Below, piece after piece: positions 26,420 through 36,600 of a stretch of DNA of 64,000 bases. A program made the translations under genes and the position numbers. Under the pieces are notes generated by a model, which was not told where the DNA came from, did no database searches, and saw only the letters and a program-made list of their open reading frames with translations. Source of the DNA: Streptomyces sp. SAT1 (lineage in GTDB: Bacteria; Actinomycetota; Actinomycetes; Streptomycetales; Streptomycetaceae); contig NZ_CP015849.1 in the NCBI RefSeq assembly GCF_001654495.1, positions 5,121,501 through 5,185,500 of the forward strand, given 5' to 3'. The stretch's first letter is position 1. Each line of letters opens with the position of its first letter.

Positions 26420-29400
26420 ATGCTCGGACCCGTGGAGACCAGGTCTGTCAGTCCGGTGTTCGTGGGCCGCGAGCACGAATCGGACACACTGCGCGAAGCG
26501 CTCGCCAGGGCGGGCGCGGGAGAGCCGCAGGCCCTGCTGATCGGCGGCGAGGCCGGTGTCGGCAAGACCCGGCTCGTCGAGGAGTTCGCGGCGGCCGCCG
26601 CCCGCGGGGGCGCGGTCGTCGCGCTCGGCGGCTGTGTGGAGATGGGCGCCGACGGGCTGCCCTTCGCCGCCTTCTCCACCGCGCTGCGCGCCCTGCGCCG
26701 CGAACTGCCCGACGCGCTCGCCGCCGCGAGCGCGGGCCAGGAGGAGGACCTGGCCCGGCTCCTGCCCGAACTGGCCGAGCAGCCCGCCGCGCGCGGCACC
26801 GGCCGGCCCGACGAGGAGGGCACGGCCCGCCTCTTCGAGCTCACCGCCCGTCTGCTGGAGCAGATCGGCGCCGGTCACACCGTCCTCCTCGTCCTGGAGG
26901 ACCTGCACTGGGCCGACGCCTCCACCCGGCACCTGCTCAGCTATCTCTTCCGCACCCTGCGCACCGGCCGGCTGGTCGTCCTGGCCACCTATCGCTCCGA
27001 CGACATCCACCGCCGCCACCCGCTGCGCCCCCTGCTCGCCGAGCTCGACCGGCTGCGCACGGTCCGCCGCATCGAACTGGAGCGCTTCACCCGGCAGGAG
27101 GTCGGCCGCCAGATCGCCGGCATCCTCGCCACCGAACCCGACCCCGCGCAGATCGACCGCATCTTCGAACGCTCCGACGGCAACGCCTTCTTCGTCGAGG
27201 AACTGGCCGTCTGCGCCAGCGAGCGCTGCGCCGACCTCAGCGACTCCCTGCGCGATCTGCTCCTCGTCCGCGTCGAGGCCCTGCCCGAGGACGCCCAGCG
27301 GGTCGTCCGGATCGCCGCCGAGGGCGGCTCCACCGTCGAGTACCGGCTGCTCGCCGCCGTGGCCCGGCTCGCCGAGGACGACCTCATCGAGGCGCTGCGC
27401 GCCGCGGTGAACGCCCACATCCTCACCGCAGCCCCCACCGGCGACGCCTACCGCTTCCGGCACGCCCTGGTCCGCGAGGCCGTCGGCGACGACCTGCTGC
27501 CCGGCGAACGCTCCCGCCTCAACCGCCGCTACGCCGAAGCCCTGGAGGCCGACGCCTCCCTCGTCCCCGCCGACCAGCGCGTCCTGCGGCTGGCCAGCTA
27601 CTGGTACCACGCCCACGACCCCGCCAAGGCGCTGCCCGCCGTCCTCGACGCCTCCGTCACCGCCCGCGCCCGGCACGCCTACAGCGAGCAACTGCGCCTC
27701 CTGGAGCGGGCGATGGAGCTGTGGGACACCGCCCCCGCGGACGTGCGCGCCCGGCTGCGCCCGGTGGACTACACCGAGGTCTACCCCCCGTGCGGCTGCG
27801 ACCCGGCCACCACCCCGCTGCGCTATCTGGACCTGATGGCCGAGGCCGCCGTCGCGGGCCGCCTGTGCGGGGAGCGGGACCGCGCCATGAAGATCATCAA
27901 GCGGGCGCTGCGCCATCTGGACGACGACCACGACCCGCTGCGCGCCGCCTGGTTCTGGATCCAGCGCTCCCGTCTGGTCCAGGCGAAGGCCCAGGGCGAC
28001 GGCTGGCGGGAACTGGCCCGCGCCCAGGACCTGGTGCGCGGCCTGCCGCCCTCCGAGGTGCACGCCGAGGTCCTGGCCAACGTCGCCAACTGGTCCATGA
28101 TCCACGAGCCCGGCCCCGACGCCTTCTCGGCCGCCGAGCGGGCCGTGGAGTACGCGCGCATGGTCGGCGCCCAGGAGATCGAGATGACCGCCCGCCTCAC
28201 CCTGGGCGGCCTGCGGGTCGAGGCGGGTGACGTCGACGCCGGACTCGCCGAGATGCGCGAGGTCAACCGGCGCACGGTGGCGGACGGCATCGCCTCCGTG
28301 GCCGGCCGCTCCTACGTCAACCTCCCCTCCGAGCTGGAGTCCGTGGGCCGTTCCCGCGAGGCCGTGCCCCTGCTGGAGCAGGGCATCGAGTACACCCGGC
28401 GCTTCGGCCGGTTCGACCACGAGGCGTACGTCTGGGGCAATCTCGCCGAGTCGCTGTTCACCCTGGGCCGCTGGGAGGAGGCGGCCGAAGCGGCCTGCCG
28501 TTCGCGGCGGGTCGGACAGAGCGCCAGACCGCGCGCCTTCCACGCCCGTATCCGCGCCGAACTCGCCCTCGCCCGCGGCGAGCTGGCCAAGGCCGCCGCC
28601 CATCTGGCGGACGGCCGGGCCTACTTCGGCACCCATGACTGCGCCCCGCAGCACACCCTGCCCCTGGTCCGCATCGCCATCGGCGTCGCGGCGGGCGAGG
28701 GCCGCCTGCTGGACGCCCGCGCCGAAGCCGGACGCGCCCTCCGGGACGGCTTCCCGCCCGGCACCCAGCGTTACGCCTGGCCGCTGCTGCTGAGCGCCGC
28801 CACCGTGGAGACCCGCACGGCCGGGCTGCCCGCCACCGAGGAGGGACGCGCCGACGCCCTCGCCCGCATCCGCCGGGCCGCCGGGGCACTGACCGTCAAC
28901 GTGCCCGTCTGGCAGGCGTACGAGCGGTGGGTGCACGCCGAGCTCGCGTACGCCGAGGGGAGCGCGGACCCCGAGGACTGGGCGCCGGTCGTCGCCGCCT
29001 TCGAGACCCTGGAGCGCCCCTACGAACTGGCCAGGGTCCGGCTGCGCCTGGCCGAGGCGCTGCTCACCGGGGGCGAGGACGGGCGCGAGCGCGCCACGGA
29101 ACTGCTCCGCCTGTCCCACGCGGTCGCCGAGCATCTGCGGGCCCGGCCGCTGGCCGACTCCGCGGCCCTGCTCGCCCAGCGCGCCCGCCTCTCCCTGACC
29201 TGTGCCCCGCCGCCTGGGCCGCCCGAGGATCCCGCCGAGGCCCTGGGCCTCACCCAGCGGGAGCGCGACGTGCTGCGCCTGGTCGCCCGGGGCCGCACCA
29301 ACCGCCAGATAGCCGAGGAGCTGTTCATCTCACCCAAGACGGCCAGCGTGCACGTATCGAACGTCCTGGCGAAGCTCGGCGTCTCCGGCCGGGGCGAGGC

Positions 29401-29467
29401 GGCGGCGGTGGCGCACCGGCTGGAGCTCTTCCCCGGCGACCCGCTCACCGCCCCCACGCCCGGCTGA
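26420..29467 (+). CDS. LAL-type LuxR family transcriptional regulator with AAA ATPase
   Basis: This 1015-residue regulator has VGREHESDTLREAL, Walker A GEAGVGKT (43-50), Walker B LLVLEDLHWAD, a long TPR-like middle and a C-terminal LuxR HTH (GLTQRERDVLRLVARGRTNRQIAEEL). The build is that of large ATP-binding LuxR regulators, which often control antibiotic or sugar genes. The start is uncertain: ATG 26420 is used, GTG 26432 is also possible, and neither has a clear ribosome-binding site. Its target is unknown. Confidence 0.88.
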   Translation: MLGPVETRSVSPVFVGREHESDTLREALARAGAGEPQALLIGGEAGVGKTRLVEEFAAAAARGGAVVALGGCVEMGADGLPFAAFSTALRALRRELPDALAAASAGQEEDLARLLPELAEQPAARGTGRPDEEGTARLFELTARLLEQIGAGHTVLLVLEDLHWADASTRHLLSYLFRTLRTGRLVVLATYRSDDIHRRHPLRPLLAELDRLRTVRRIELERFTRQEVGRQIAGILATEPDPAQIDRIFERSDGNAFFVEELAVCASERCADLSDSLRDLLLVRVEALPEDAQRVVRIAAEGGSTVEYRLLAAVARLAEDDLIEALRAAVNAHILTAAPTGDAYRFRHALVREAVGDDLLPGERSRLNRRYAEALEADASLVPADQRVLRLASYWYHAHDPAKALPAVLDASVTARARHAYSEQLRLLERAMELWDTAPADVRARLRPVDYTEVYPPCGCDPATTPLRYLDLMAEAAVAGRLCGERDRAMKIIKRALRHLDDDHDPLRAAWFWIQRSRLVQAKAQGDGWRELARAQDLVRGLPPSEVHAEVLANVANWSMIHEPGPDAFSAAERAVEYARMVGAQEIEMTARLTLGGLRVEAGDVDAGLAEMREVNRRTVADGIASVAGRSYVNLPSELESVGRSREAVPLLEQGIEYTRRFGRFDHEAYVWGNLAESLFTLGRWEEAAEAACRSRRVGQSARPRAFHARIRAELALARGELAKAAAHLADGRAYFGTHDCAPQHTLPLVRIAIGVAAGEGRLLDARAEAGRALRDGFPPGTQRYAWPLLLSAATVETRTAGLPATEEGRADALARIRRAAGALTVNVPVWQAYERWVHAELAYAEGSADPEDWAPVVAAFETLERPYELARVRLRLAEALLTGGEDGRERATELLRLSHAVAEHLRARPLADSAALLAQRARLSLTCAPPPGPPEDPAEALGLTQRERDVLRLVARGRTNRQIAEELFISPKTASVHVSNVLAKLGVSGRGEAAAVAHRLELFPGDPLTAPTPG

Positions 29468-29501
29468 GACGTACGGTGGAGGCGACCGGGAGGGAGGGAC
29501 C

Positions 29502-29756
29502 GTGTTCAACGCCTTCGAGGAACTGTTCGCACCGGGCCGCAAGCACACCCACGACGAGCAGAAGCGGCTGGAGCTGAGCCGGGAGGACATCGGGGACAGC
29601 GATCCCGGGCGGGGACCGATAGACCTCGCCTCCGGGAAGGTCGTCGTCCGCCCGCCCGGACCCGCGGCCGAAGCCGAGCAGGCCGGGGAAGCCGAGAAAG
29701 CCGGGGAGGCCGAGGAAGCCGGGGAGGCCGAGGAAGCCGGGGAGGGCGCCGGGTAG
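29502..29756 (+). CDS. DUF6191-like small protein with Glu-Ala repeats
   Basis: This 84-residue protein begins MFNAFEELFAPGRKHTHDEQKRLELSREDIGD, which I recognise as a short conserved actinobacterial family (DUF6191-like). The tail is a repeat of Ala-Gly-Glu units encoded by a near-perfect 18-base tandem repeat. GTG 29502 follows GGGAGGGACC. Function is unknown. Confidence 0.65.
   Translation: MFNAFEELFAPGRKHTHDEQKRLELSREDIGDSDPGRGPIDLASGKVVVRPPGPAAEAEQAGEAEKAGEAEEAGEAEEAGEGAG
29691..29750. repeat. 18-bp coding tandem repeat
   Basis: About three copies of GCCGGGGARGCCGAGRAA encode the Glu/Ala-rich tail of the DUF6191-like protein. Confidence 0.8.
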
Positions 29757-29810
29757 CGGCCGAGCGCGCGCGGCCCGCGCCCCACCCGCCCGACCTCCCC
29801 CCCCCGCGCG

Positions 29811-30971
29811 TCACGTCACCCGGATCTCCAGGATCCGGTCGTCGCCCTTCTTCGGGCTCCCGCGCCCGTCGGTGTTGCTGGTGACCAGCCACAGCCTGCC
29901 GTCGCCCGCCGCGGCGACCGTGCGCAGCCGGCCGTACTCACCGGTCAGGAAGGACTGGGGGGCCGCCGAGGCGGCCGTGCCGCGCAGCGGGATCCGCCAC
30001 AGCCGCTCGCCCTTGAGCCCCGCCATCCAGATCGAGCCGCCGGCGTAGGCGATGCCGCTGGGGGACGCCTGGTCGGTGTGCCACTGGGCGACCGGGTCGC
30101 GGTACCTGCGGTCGCCGGACCTCCCCTCCGCTTTCGGCCAGCCGTAGTCGCCGCCGGGCACGATCGCGTTCAGCTCGTCCCAGGTGTCCTGGCCGAACTC
30201 GGACGCGAACAGCCGCTGCCGGCCGTCCCAGGCCAGGCCCTGCACATTGCGGTGGCCGTAGGAATACACGGGGGAGTCCGGGAAGGGGTTGCCGGGGGCC
30301 GGTTCGCCCTCGGGGGTCAGCCGCAGGATCTTGCCGCCCAGCGACCTGGTGTCCTGGGCCAGGCCGCGTTCCCCGCTCTCGCCGGTGCCCGCGTACAGCA
30401 TGCCGTCGGGGCCGAAGGCGATCCGGCCGCCGTTGTGCACGAACCCCTTGGGGATGCCCCTGAACACCGTGTCGGGCGCGCCGAGCTGCTCCTTGGGGGG
30501 CTTCTTCGGGTCGTACAGCATCCGGACGATGCGGTTGTCGGAGGCGGAGGTGAAGTACGCGTAGACCATGTGGTCGGAGGCGAAGCCGGGGGAGAGGGCG
30601 ATGCCGAGGAGGCCGCCCTCGCCCTGCGGTGCCACCCCGGAGACGGTGCCCAGTTCCGTCGTACGGCCCGTCCGCTCGTCCACGCGGGTGAGGGTGGCCC
30701 GGTCGCGGGAGGAGACGAGCAGCCCGCCGTCCGGCAGCGGGGCCAGGCCCCACGGTGAGTCCAGGCCCTCGGCGACGGTGCGCAGCACGGTGACGGTGCC
30801 CTTGGCCGGCGGGGCGCTCTCCCCGGCGGTCCGGCCGGGCGAGGGGCTGGCGGCGGCCGTGCCGGGCGGTGTGCCGCGGTCACCGGGCGGCGGCGGCCCG
30901 GACGAGCACCCGGCCGCCAGCAGCAGGGCGGCGGCCAGCGCCCCGGTCACAGCTCCAGCCCGCACGTTCAT
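29811..30971 (-). CDS. PQQ-type sugar dehydrogenase family lipoprotein
   Basis: This 386-residue protein has a lipoprotein leader with LAAGC, Cys at residue 22, so it is tethered outside the membrane. The six-bladed beta-propeller of soluble glucose dehydrogenase/GSDH type shows LDSPWGLAPLPDGGLLVSSRD, GEGGLLGIALSPGF, YSYGHRNVQGLAWD and ELNAIVPGGDYGWP. Actinobacterial members oxidise sugars and may bind PQQ, though the cofactor is not shown here. AAGGGACA precedes ATG 30971. Confidence 0.88.
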   Translation of the reverse strand: MNVRAGAVTGALAAALLLAAGCSSGPPPPGDRGTPPGTAAASPSPGRTAGESAPPAKGTVTVLRTVAEGLDSPWGLAPLPDGGLLVSSRDRATLTRVDERTGRTTELGTVSGVAPQGEGGLLGIALSPGFASDHMVYAYFTSASDNRIVRMLYDPKKPPKEQLGAPDTVFRGIPKGFVHNGGRIAFGPDGMLYAGTGESGERGLAQDTRSLGGKILRLTPEGEPAPGNPFPDSPVYSYGHRNVQGLAWDGRQRLFASEFGQDTWDELNAIVPGGDYGWPKAEGRSGDRRYRDPVAQWHTDQASPSGIAYAGGSIWMAGLKGERLWRIPLRGTAASAAPQSFLTGEYGRLRTVAAAGDGRLWLVTSNTDGRGSPKKGDDRILEIRVT

Positions 30972-31106
30972 GCCTGTCCCTTCGACGCGGCGGTCCCCCT
31001 CATCTCATACACCCCCGCACCCGGGCCGGGCCTCCGATCGGCCGGATCCCGCCCCGGCAGGCGCCCGCGTCCCGGGACCCCGGATCCGTGCGCGAGCGGC
31101 TCCCGC

Positions 31107-32105
31107 TCAGTCCCACGACCCCCGCGCCGCGGGCAGCGCGCCCAGGTCCGCGAGGTCCCGGGCGGTCAGGCGGAGGTCCGCGGCGGCGGCGTTCTCCGTG
31201 ACCCAGCGCTCCCGCTTGGCGCCCGGCACGGGGATCACGTGCGGGCCCTGGGCGAGCACCCAGGCCAGGGCCACCTGGGCCGGGGTGACGCCGTCGCCGT
31301 GCCGGGCGGCCACCCGGCGCAGACCGGCGACGACCGGCTGGTTGGCGGCCATCATCTCGGCGGTGAAGCGGGGGTGGCGGGCCCGCAGGTCGTCCGGTTC
31401 GAACCCCTCGCCGGGGGTGAGCGTGCCGGTCAGGAAGCCGTTGCCGAGCGGCATCGCGGCCAGCAGGCCCACGCCCCGCGCGGTGCACCACGGCAGCAGC
31501 GACTCCAGCGCGTCGGGCGACCACACCGACAGTTCGGCCTGCACCGCGCTCACCGGGAACACCTGCTGCACCCGCTCCAGTTGCCGGATCGTTCCGTCAT
31601 GCAGCCGCCCCCGGGACCGGCGCCCGCCGCGCGCCCCCACCGCGCTCAGCCCGAGCGCCCGCACCTTCCCGGCCCGCACCAGCTCCGCCATCGCCCCCCA
31701 GGTCTCCTCCACCGGCACCTCCGGATCGGCCCGGTGCAGCTGGTAGAGGTCGATCACCTCCGTCTGCAACCGCCGCAGCGACGCGTCGCAGGCCCGTCTC
31801 ACGTAGCCGGGGCGGCCGTTGGCCACGATGTGCTGCTCGCCCACCAGCAGCCCGACCTTGGTCGAGACGAAGGCGTCGGAGCGCCGCTCCTTCAGCACCC
31901 GGCCCAGCAGCAGCTCATTGGTGAACGGGCCGTACATGTCGGCGGTGTCCAGCAGCGACGAGCCCAGGTCCAGCGCCCGGTGCGCGGCCCGCAGCGACTC
32001 CTCCCCCCGCTGCCGGGACGTGCTGTAGGCCCAGCTCATCGGCATGCAGCCAAGTCCTACGGCCCCCACCGCGAGTGCCGCCGCGCCGATCGTCCTGCGC
32101 TCCAC
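31107..32105 (-). CDS. aldo/keto reductase
   Basis: This 332-residue protein is an NADPH-dependent aldo/keto reductase. The catalytic tetrad is visible: Asp and Tyr in LLDTADMYGP, Lys in VSTKVGLL and His in YQLHRADPEV. The C-terminal IPVPGAKRERWVTENAAAADLRL binds the cofactor phosphate. GTG start at 32105 is preceded by GGGAGGG. The substrate is unknown. Confidence 0.9.
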   Translation of the reverse strand: MERRTIGAAALAVGAVGLGCMPMSWAYSTSRQRGEESLRAAHRALDLGSSLLDTADMYGPFTNELLLGRVLKERRSDAFVSTKVGLLVGEQHIVANGRPGYVRRACDASLRRLQTEVIDLYQLHRADPEVPVEETWGAMAELVRAGKVRALGLSAVGARGGRRSRGRLHDGTIRQLERVQQVFPVSAVQAELSVWSPDALESLLPWCTARGVGLLAAMPLGNGFLTGTLTPGEGFEPDDLRARHPRFTAEMMAANQPVVAGLRRVAARHGDGVTPAQVALAWVLAQGPHVIPVPGAKRERWVTENAAAADLRLTARDLADLGALPAARGSWD

Positions 32106-32169
32106 CTCGCCGTAACCCTCCCTCTGCTCGGTGGACCAACCTAACCTCTGCGTGCGCGCGCCCCTGGCA

Positions 32170-32175
32170 TAGCCT
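32170..32175 (+). promoter_or_regulatory. -10 box TAGCCT, leaderless
   Basis: TAGCCT lies seven bases before ATG 32183; transcription is predicted from 32182. Confidence 0.45.
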
Positions 32176-32182
32176 CCTGACC

Positions 32183-33145
32183 ATGACTGCTGACATATGG
32201 CTGCCGCTTCCGCCGGAGGAGATCGAAGGGCTCCCGAAGGGGCCGAACTACCTCTTCTGGGACGGCGGCGACGACGGCGGGCAGGAGTTCCCCGGCGACC
32301 CGGCCGACTGCGTGTTCTACGTCGTGCCGTACATGCGTCCCGCCGGCACCGGCATCCGCCCGCTGGAGCGGATGCGCGCGCTGCGGGTCGTGCAGACCCT
32401 GTCCGCGGGCACCGACGCCGTCGAGCCCGGTCTGCGGCGCCTCCCGCCGGGCGTGCTGCTGTGCAACGCGCGCGGGGTGCACGAGGCGAGCACGGCGGAG
32501 CTGGCCCTGACGCTCGTCCTCGCCTCCCTGCGCGGTGTCCCCGGTTTCGTGCGGGACCAGGACCGCGGCCGGTGGGGCGGGGGCTTCCACCCGGCGCTCG
32601 CCGACCGGAGCGTCCTCGTCGTGGGCTACGGGGCCATCGGCGCCGCCATCGAGGACCGGCTGGTGCCCTTCGAGGTGGCGCGCGTGGCGCGGGTGGCGCG
32701 CTCCGCGCGCACGACGCCGCGCGGTCCGGTGCACCCGCTCACCGACCTGCCCGCCCTGCTGCCCGACGCCGACGTGGTCATCCTGTCCACGCCGCTGAAC
32801 GAGACCACGCGCGGCCTGGTGGACGCGGAGTTCCTGGCGCGGATGAAGGACGGCGCGCTCCTGGTGAACGTGGCACGCGGCGGCGTGGTCGACACCGGGG
32901 CGCTCCTCGCCGAGCTGGAGCGCGGCCGGATCACCGCCGCCCTCGATGTCACCGACCCCGAGCCGCTGCCGGCCGGCCACCCCCTGTGGCAGGCTCCGGG
33001 GGTGCTCATCAGTCCTCATGTCGGCGGACCCACCTCGGCGTTCCGGCCGCGTGCCGAGCGGCTGCTGACGGGGCAATTGCACCGGTTCGTGAACCATGAG
33101 CCGCTCGCGAACGTGGTGCTGACGACGGGCGCGGCAGGCGTATAG
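32183..33145 (+). CDS. D-2-hydroxyacid dehydrogenase family protein
   Basis: This 320-residue NAD-dependent oxidoreductase has a Rossmann motif VVGYGAIGAAIEDRL and catalytic Arg in VNVARGGVVDT. Glu is in VTDPEPLPAGHPL and the catalytic His in LISPHVGGPT. The fold fits enzymes acting on glyoxylate, hydroxypyruvate or similar acids. It starts divergently from the aldo/keto reductase, with a leaderless-type promoter. Confidence 0.88.
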   Translation: MTADIWLPLPPEEIEGLPKGPNYLFWDGGDDGGQEFPGDPADCVFYVVPYMRPAGTGIRPLERMRALRVVQTLSAGTDAVEPGLRRLPPGVLLCNARGVHEASTAELALTLVLASLRGVPGFVRDQDRGRWGGGFHPALADRSVLVVGYGAIGAAIEDRLVPFEVARVARVARSARTTPRGPVHPLTDLPALLPDADVVILSTPLNETTRGLVDAEFLARMKDGALLVNVARGGVVDTGALLAELERGRITAALDVTDPEPLPAGHPLWQAPGVLISPHVGGPTSAFRPRAERLLTGQLHRFVNHEPLANVVLTTGAAGV

Positions 33146-33332
33146 CCCGCTCCGGGCACCGTCCGCGACCCTCCGGACGCGGGGCGTATTCGCATATGCG
33201 CTGGTCGTCACGGAGCGTAGAGGGGCTATGTCCCTGAGTGACGAGACTGGTGTATCGTCCCCGACAGGGGCTGCGCCGTGCACATTCGGCGCCGGGGATG
33301 GACATTTCGGACTGTGAGGGGGGCGACGGGCG
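33146..33332 (+). other. upstream region of the second GGDEF gene
   Basis: It holds a perfect palindrome CGCATATGCG (33191-33200) and a weak stem CGTCCG/CGGACG (33160-33179). TCACGGAGCGTAG at 33208-33220 matches seven of the nine fixed positions of the BldD box as I remember it. A 29-codon frame from ATG 33228 after GGAG/GAGGGG is possible but unsupported. Confidence 0.35.
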
Positions 33333-33680
33333 ATGCACGGCCTATGGACGAACGAGACGAACGAGACGAACGATCCGACGCGGCGGAGCCGCCACCGGAG
33401 GCCCTGGCACACGGCCGCGTACGACAGCGGCCCGCACGGCGAAGGGCGCGGCGGCGGCCTCGGTGACGGCCGCGGCGACGGCGGCGGCAGCCGAGATGAC
33501 GGCCGCGGCGGCGACCGGTACGGCGTCGGCGGCGGTGACCGGCATGGCGCCGGTCGCGGTGACCGGTACGGCGGGAGCCGCGGGGACCGGACCGGTGGCC
33601 GCCGAAGGCGTCCGCACCCGGCCCGTCCGCGGCCGAGGGGCGCCGGAGAAGCGGCGGTGCGGACCGGGTGGCTCCGGTGA
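33333..33680 (+). CDS. possible Gly/Arg/Asp-rich small protein coupled to the GGDEF gene
   Basis: A 115-residue frame runs from ATG 33333 to a TGA that overlaps the GTG of the next gene (GGTGAG). Its third codon positions are largely C or G. The middle is a run of GDGRGD-like and GGDRYG-like repeats, so it would be disordered. I do not recognise a family. It could instead be an untranslated leader. The overlap is the main argument for it. Confidence 0.35.
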   Translation: MHGLWTNETNETNDPTRRSRHRRPWHTAAYDSGPHGEGRGGGLGDGRGDGGGSRDDGRGGDRYGVGGGDRHGAGRGDRYGGSRGDRTGGRRRRPHPARPRPRGAGEAAVRTGWLR

Positions 33681-36600
33681 GCCCGCCCGTCTCCGCGGTC
33701 ACCGCTCCCGACACGGCGCGCCGCGTCCCGCCCCCGCCGCCCGTCCGGCCCGCCGGACCGCCGCCGGCACCGGGCGGCCGGCTCCGGCTCGCGTCCCAGC
33801 TGACCCTCGCACTGGTGTGCGCCGGATACGCCGTCGGCTCCGCCTGCGACTGGGGCTCCCGCCAGGCCGCGCTGATCATGGGCGACTTCGGGCTGTCCGC
33901 GGCGGCCGGCACCGCCGCCGTCTCGTGCGCCCTGTTCGCCCGGGGCCAGCGCGTCCGCTTCCGCTCCGCCTGGCTGCTGTTCGCCCTCTCCTCGGCGATG
34001 GCCTCCCTGGGCAACGGCATCTGGGGGTGGTACGAGGTCGTCCTCGCCGAGCCGGTGCCCAGCCCCAGCTACGCGGACCTGTTCTTCCTGTGCTTCGCAC
34101 CGCCCGCGATCGTCGGGCTGCTGGTGCTCGCCAAGCGCCCGGTGACCAGGGCCGGCTGGGTCTGCCTGGTGCTGGACGCCTGGCTGATCGGCGGCTCGCT
34201 GCTCACCCTCTCCTGGAGCCTCGCGCTCGCCCAGGCGGCCAGATTCGACGGCCCGAGCGTCGCGCACACCGCGCTCTCCCTGGCCTATCCGCTGCTGGAC
34301 ATCGTCCTGGTCAGCATGGTGCTGGCGCTGCACTTCCGGCGCTCACCGCTCAACCGCACCGCGGTGAACACCGCGATCGGCGGCCTCGCCCTGACCGTGC
34401 TGAGCGACGCCCTGTTCACCTCGCCGCTGATGCACCACAGCTACCGCTCCGGGCAGTTGCTCGACGCGGGCTGGTTCGCGGGCTCACTGCTGCTGGCGTA
34501 CGCCCCCTGGGTGGGCCCGCACACCGCGGACCACCGCACCGCGGACCGCCCTGGCACCGGCCTCGGCGCCACCGCCCGGCCCACCGCGGACCACCGCCCC
34601 ACCGACCACGAGACGGCCGCACCGCACGCCCACGAGACCACCGTCCCGCGCGCGTACGAGATTGCCGTGCCGGGCCCGTCCTCACCCGGACCGGCCGGCC
34701 GGGGCGGCACGGCGTACCCGTCGGCCGGCCACGCGCGCGTGGCCGACGGACAGCTGCCCGAGGCCGACGGGCACGCCCCCGCGGGCGACGCCCCCGAGAC
34801 CGAGGGGCACACGCGCACGGCGTCCGAGCGGGTGCCCGGCCAGCGCCAGGCGCCCCCGCGCCCGGCCGTCCGGCCGCCCGTCCCGGAGACCGCCACCGAG
34901 CGGTACCCGGCCACCCGGCCCATCGCCGGCTCCCTCGCGGCCCTGACGCCCTACCTCGCCGCCGCCGTGTGCACGCTGGGCGTGCTGTACAACGTGCTGA
35001 ACGGCCACAGCGTCGACCGGGTGGTACTGATCACCGCCGGTGCCGTGGTGCTCGCCCTCGTCGTGCGCCAGGGCATCATGCTGCTCGACAACATCGCCCT
35101 CACCCAGGAACTGGCCCAGAAGGAGAACCACTTCCGCTCCCTGGTGCAGGGCTCCAGCGACGTCATCATGATCGCCGCGCCCAACGGCATCCTCAGATAC
35201 GTCTCCCCGGCCGCCGCCGGGGTGTACGGCCGCCCCGCCGAGGAACTGGTCGGCACCGAGCTCGCCGGTCTCATCCACCCGGAGGACCTCGGCTGCGTGG
35301 TCCACGAGGTGCGCCGCTTCCTCGCCGCCAGCCCGCACGAGGAGCCCACCACCCGCATCGAGTGCCGGTTCCGCTCCGGCGGGGGCGCCTCCCGCTCCGG
35401 CGAGGACGGGAGCGGGGGAGGCTGGCTCAACGTCGAGTCGACCATCAACCGTCACCACGGCGGCCTCATCTTCAACAGCCGGGACGTCACCGAGCGGGTG
35501 CGCCTCCAGGCGCAGCTCCAGCACAACGCCGAGCACGACCCGCTCACCGACCTGCCCAACCGGGCGCTGTTCACCCGGCGCGTGCAGCAGGCGCTGTCCG
35601 GCCGCCGCTCCACCGACCGGGGCACCGCCGTGCTCTTCATCGACCTCGACGGCTTCAAGGCCGTCAACGACACCATCGGGCACCAGGCCGGGGACGCGCT
35701 GCTCGTCCAGGCCGCCCGCAGACTCCACGACGCGGTCCGCCACGGGGACACCGCCTCCCGGCTCGGCGGCGACGAGTTCGCCGCGCTCATCGTCGGCGAC
35801 GGCACCCGCGACCGCACCGCCCGCGAGGGGCACATCCTGGAACTGGCCGACCGCCTGCGCGTCACCCTCTCGCAGCCCTACCTCATCGACGGCAACGATG
35901 TCCGCGTGGCCGCCTCCATCGGCGTCGCCTTCGCCGAGCCGGGCCTCGGCGCGGGCGAGCTGCTGCGCAACGCCGACCTCGCCATGTACCGCGCCAAGGC
36001 GGCCGGAAAGGGCCGTGTCGAGCTGTACAGGCCGCAGATGCAGCAGGACGTCGTCCGCAAGGCGGAACTGGCCACCCGGCTCAGGTCCGCGCTGCACGAC
36101 GGCGAGTTCACGCTGCTGCACCAGCCGGTGGTGTGCCTGGCCACCGGCCGGATCACCTCGGTGGCCGCCCAGGCGCGCTGGCGCTCCTCCCAGGGGGTGC
36201 TGTTCACGCCCGCCGAGTTCCTGCGGGTCTCCGAGGACAGCGACCGGACGGCCGAGCTGGGCCGCTGGATGCTGGAGGAGGCCGTGGAGCAGGCCGCCGA
36301 GCGCGCCAGGACCGGCCTGAACGTGTCGGTGGTGGTCCGCGTCGGAGCGCGCCGCCTGGTGGACCGCTCCATGCCGCCGGGCACCGTCGAGGCCCTGCTG
36401 AGCCGGTACGGGCTGCCCTCCGGGTCGCTCGTGGTCGAGCTGGCCGACACCGACCCGCGGGTGTCGCCGGACGAGCTGGAGCGCCGTCTGTCCGCCCTCA
36501 GCCGGATCGGCGTACGCATCGCCCTGGACGGCTTCGGCAGCGGCCACGGCGCCCTCATGGCCCTGCGCCGCCTCCCCGTCGACGTGCTCAAGCTCGACCG

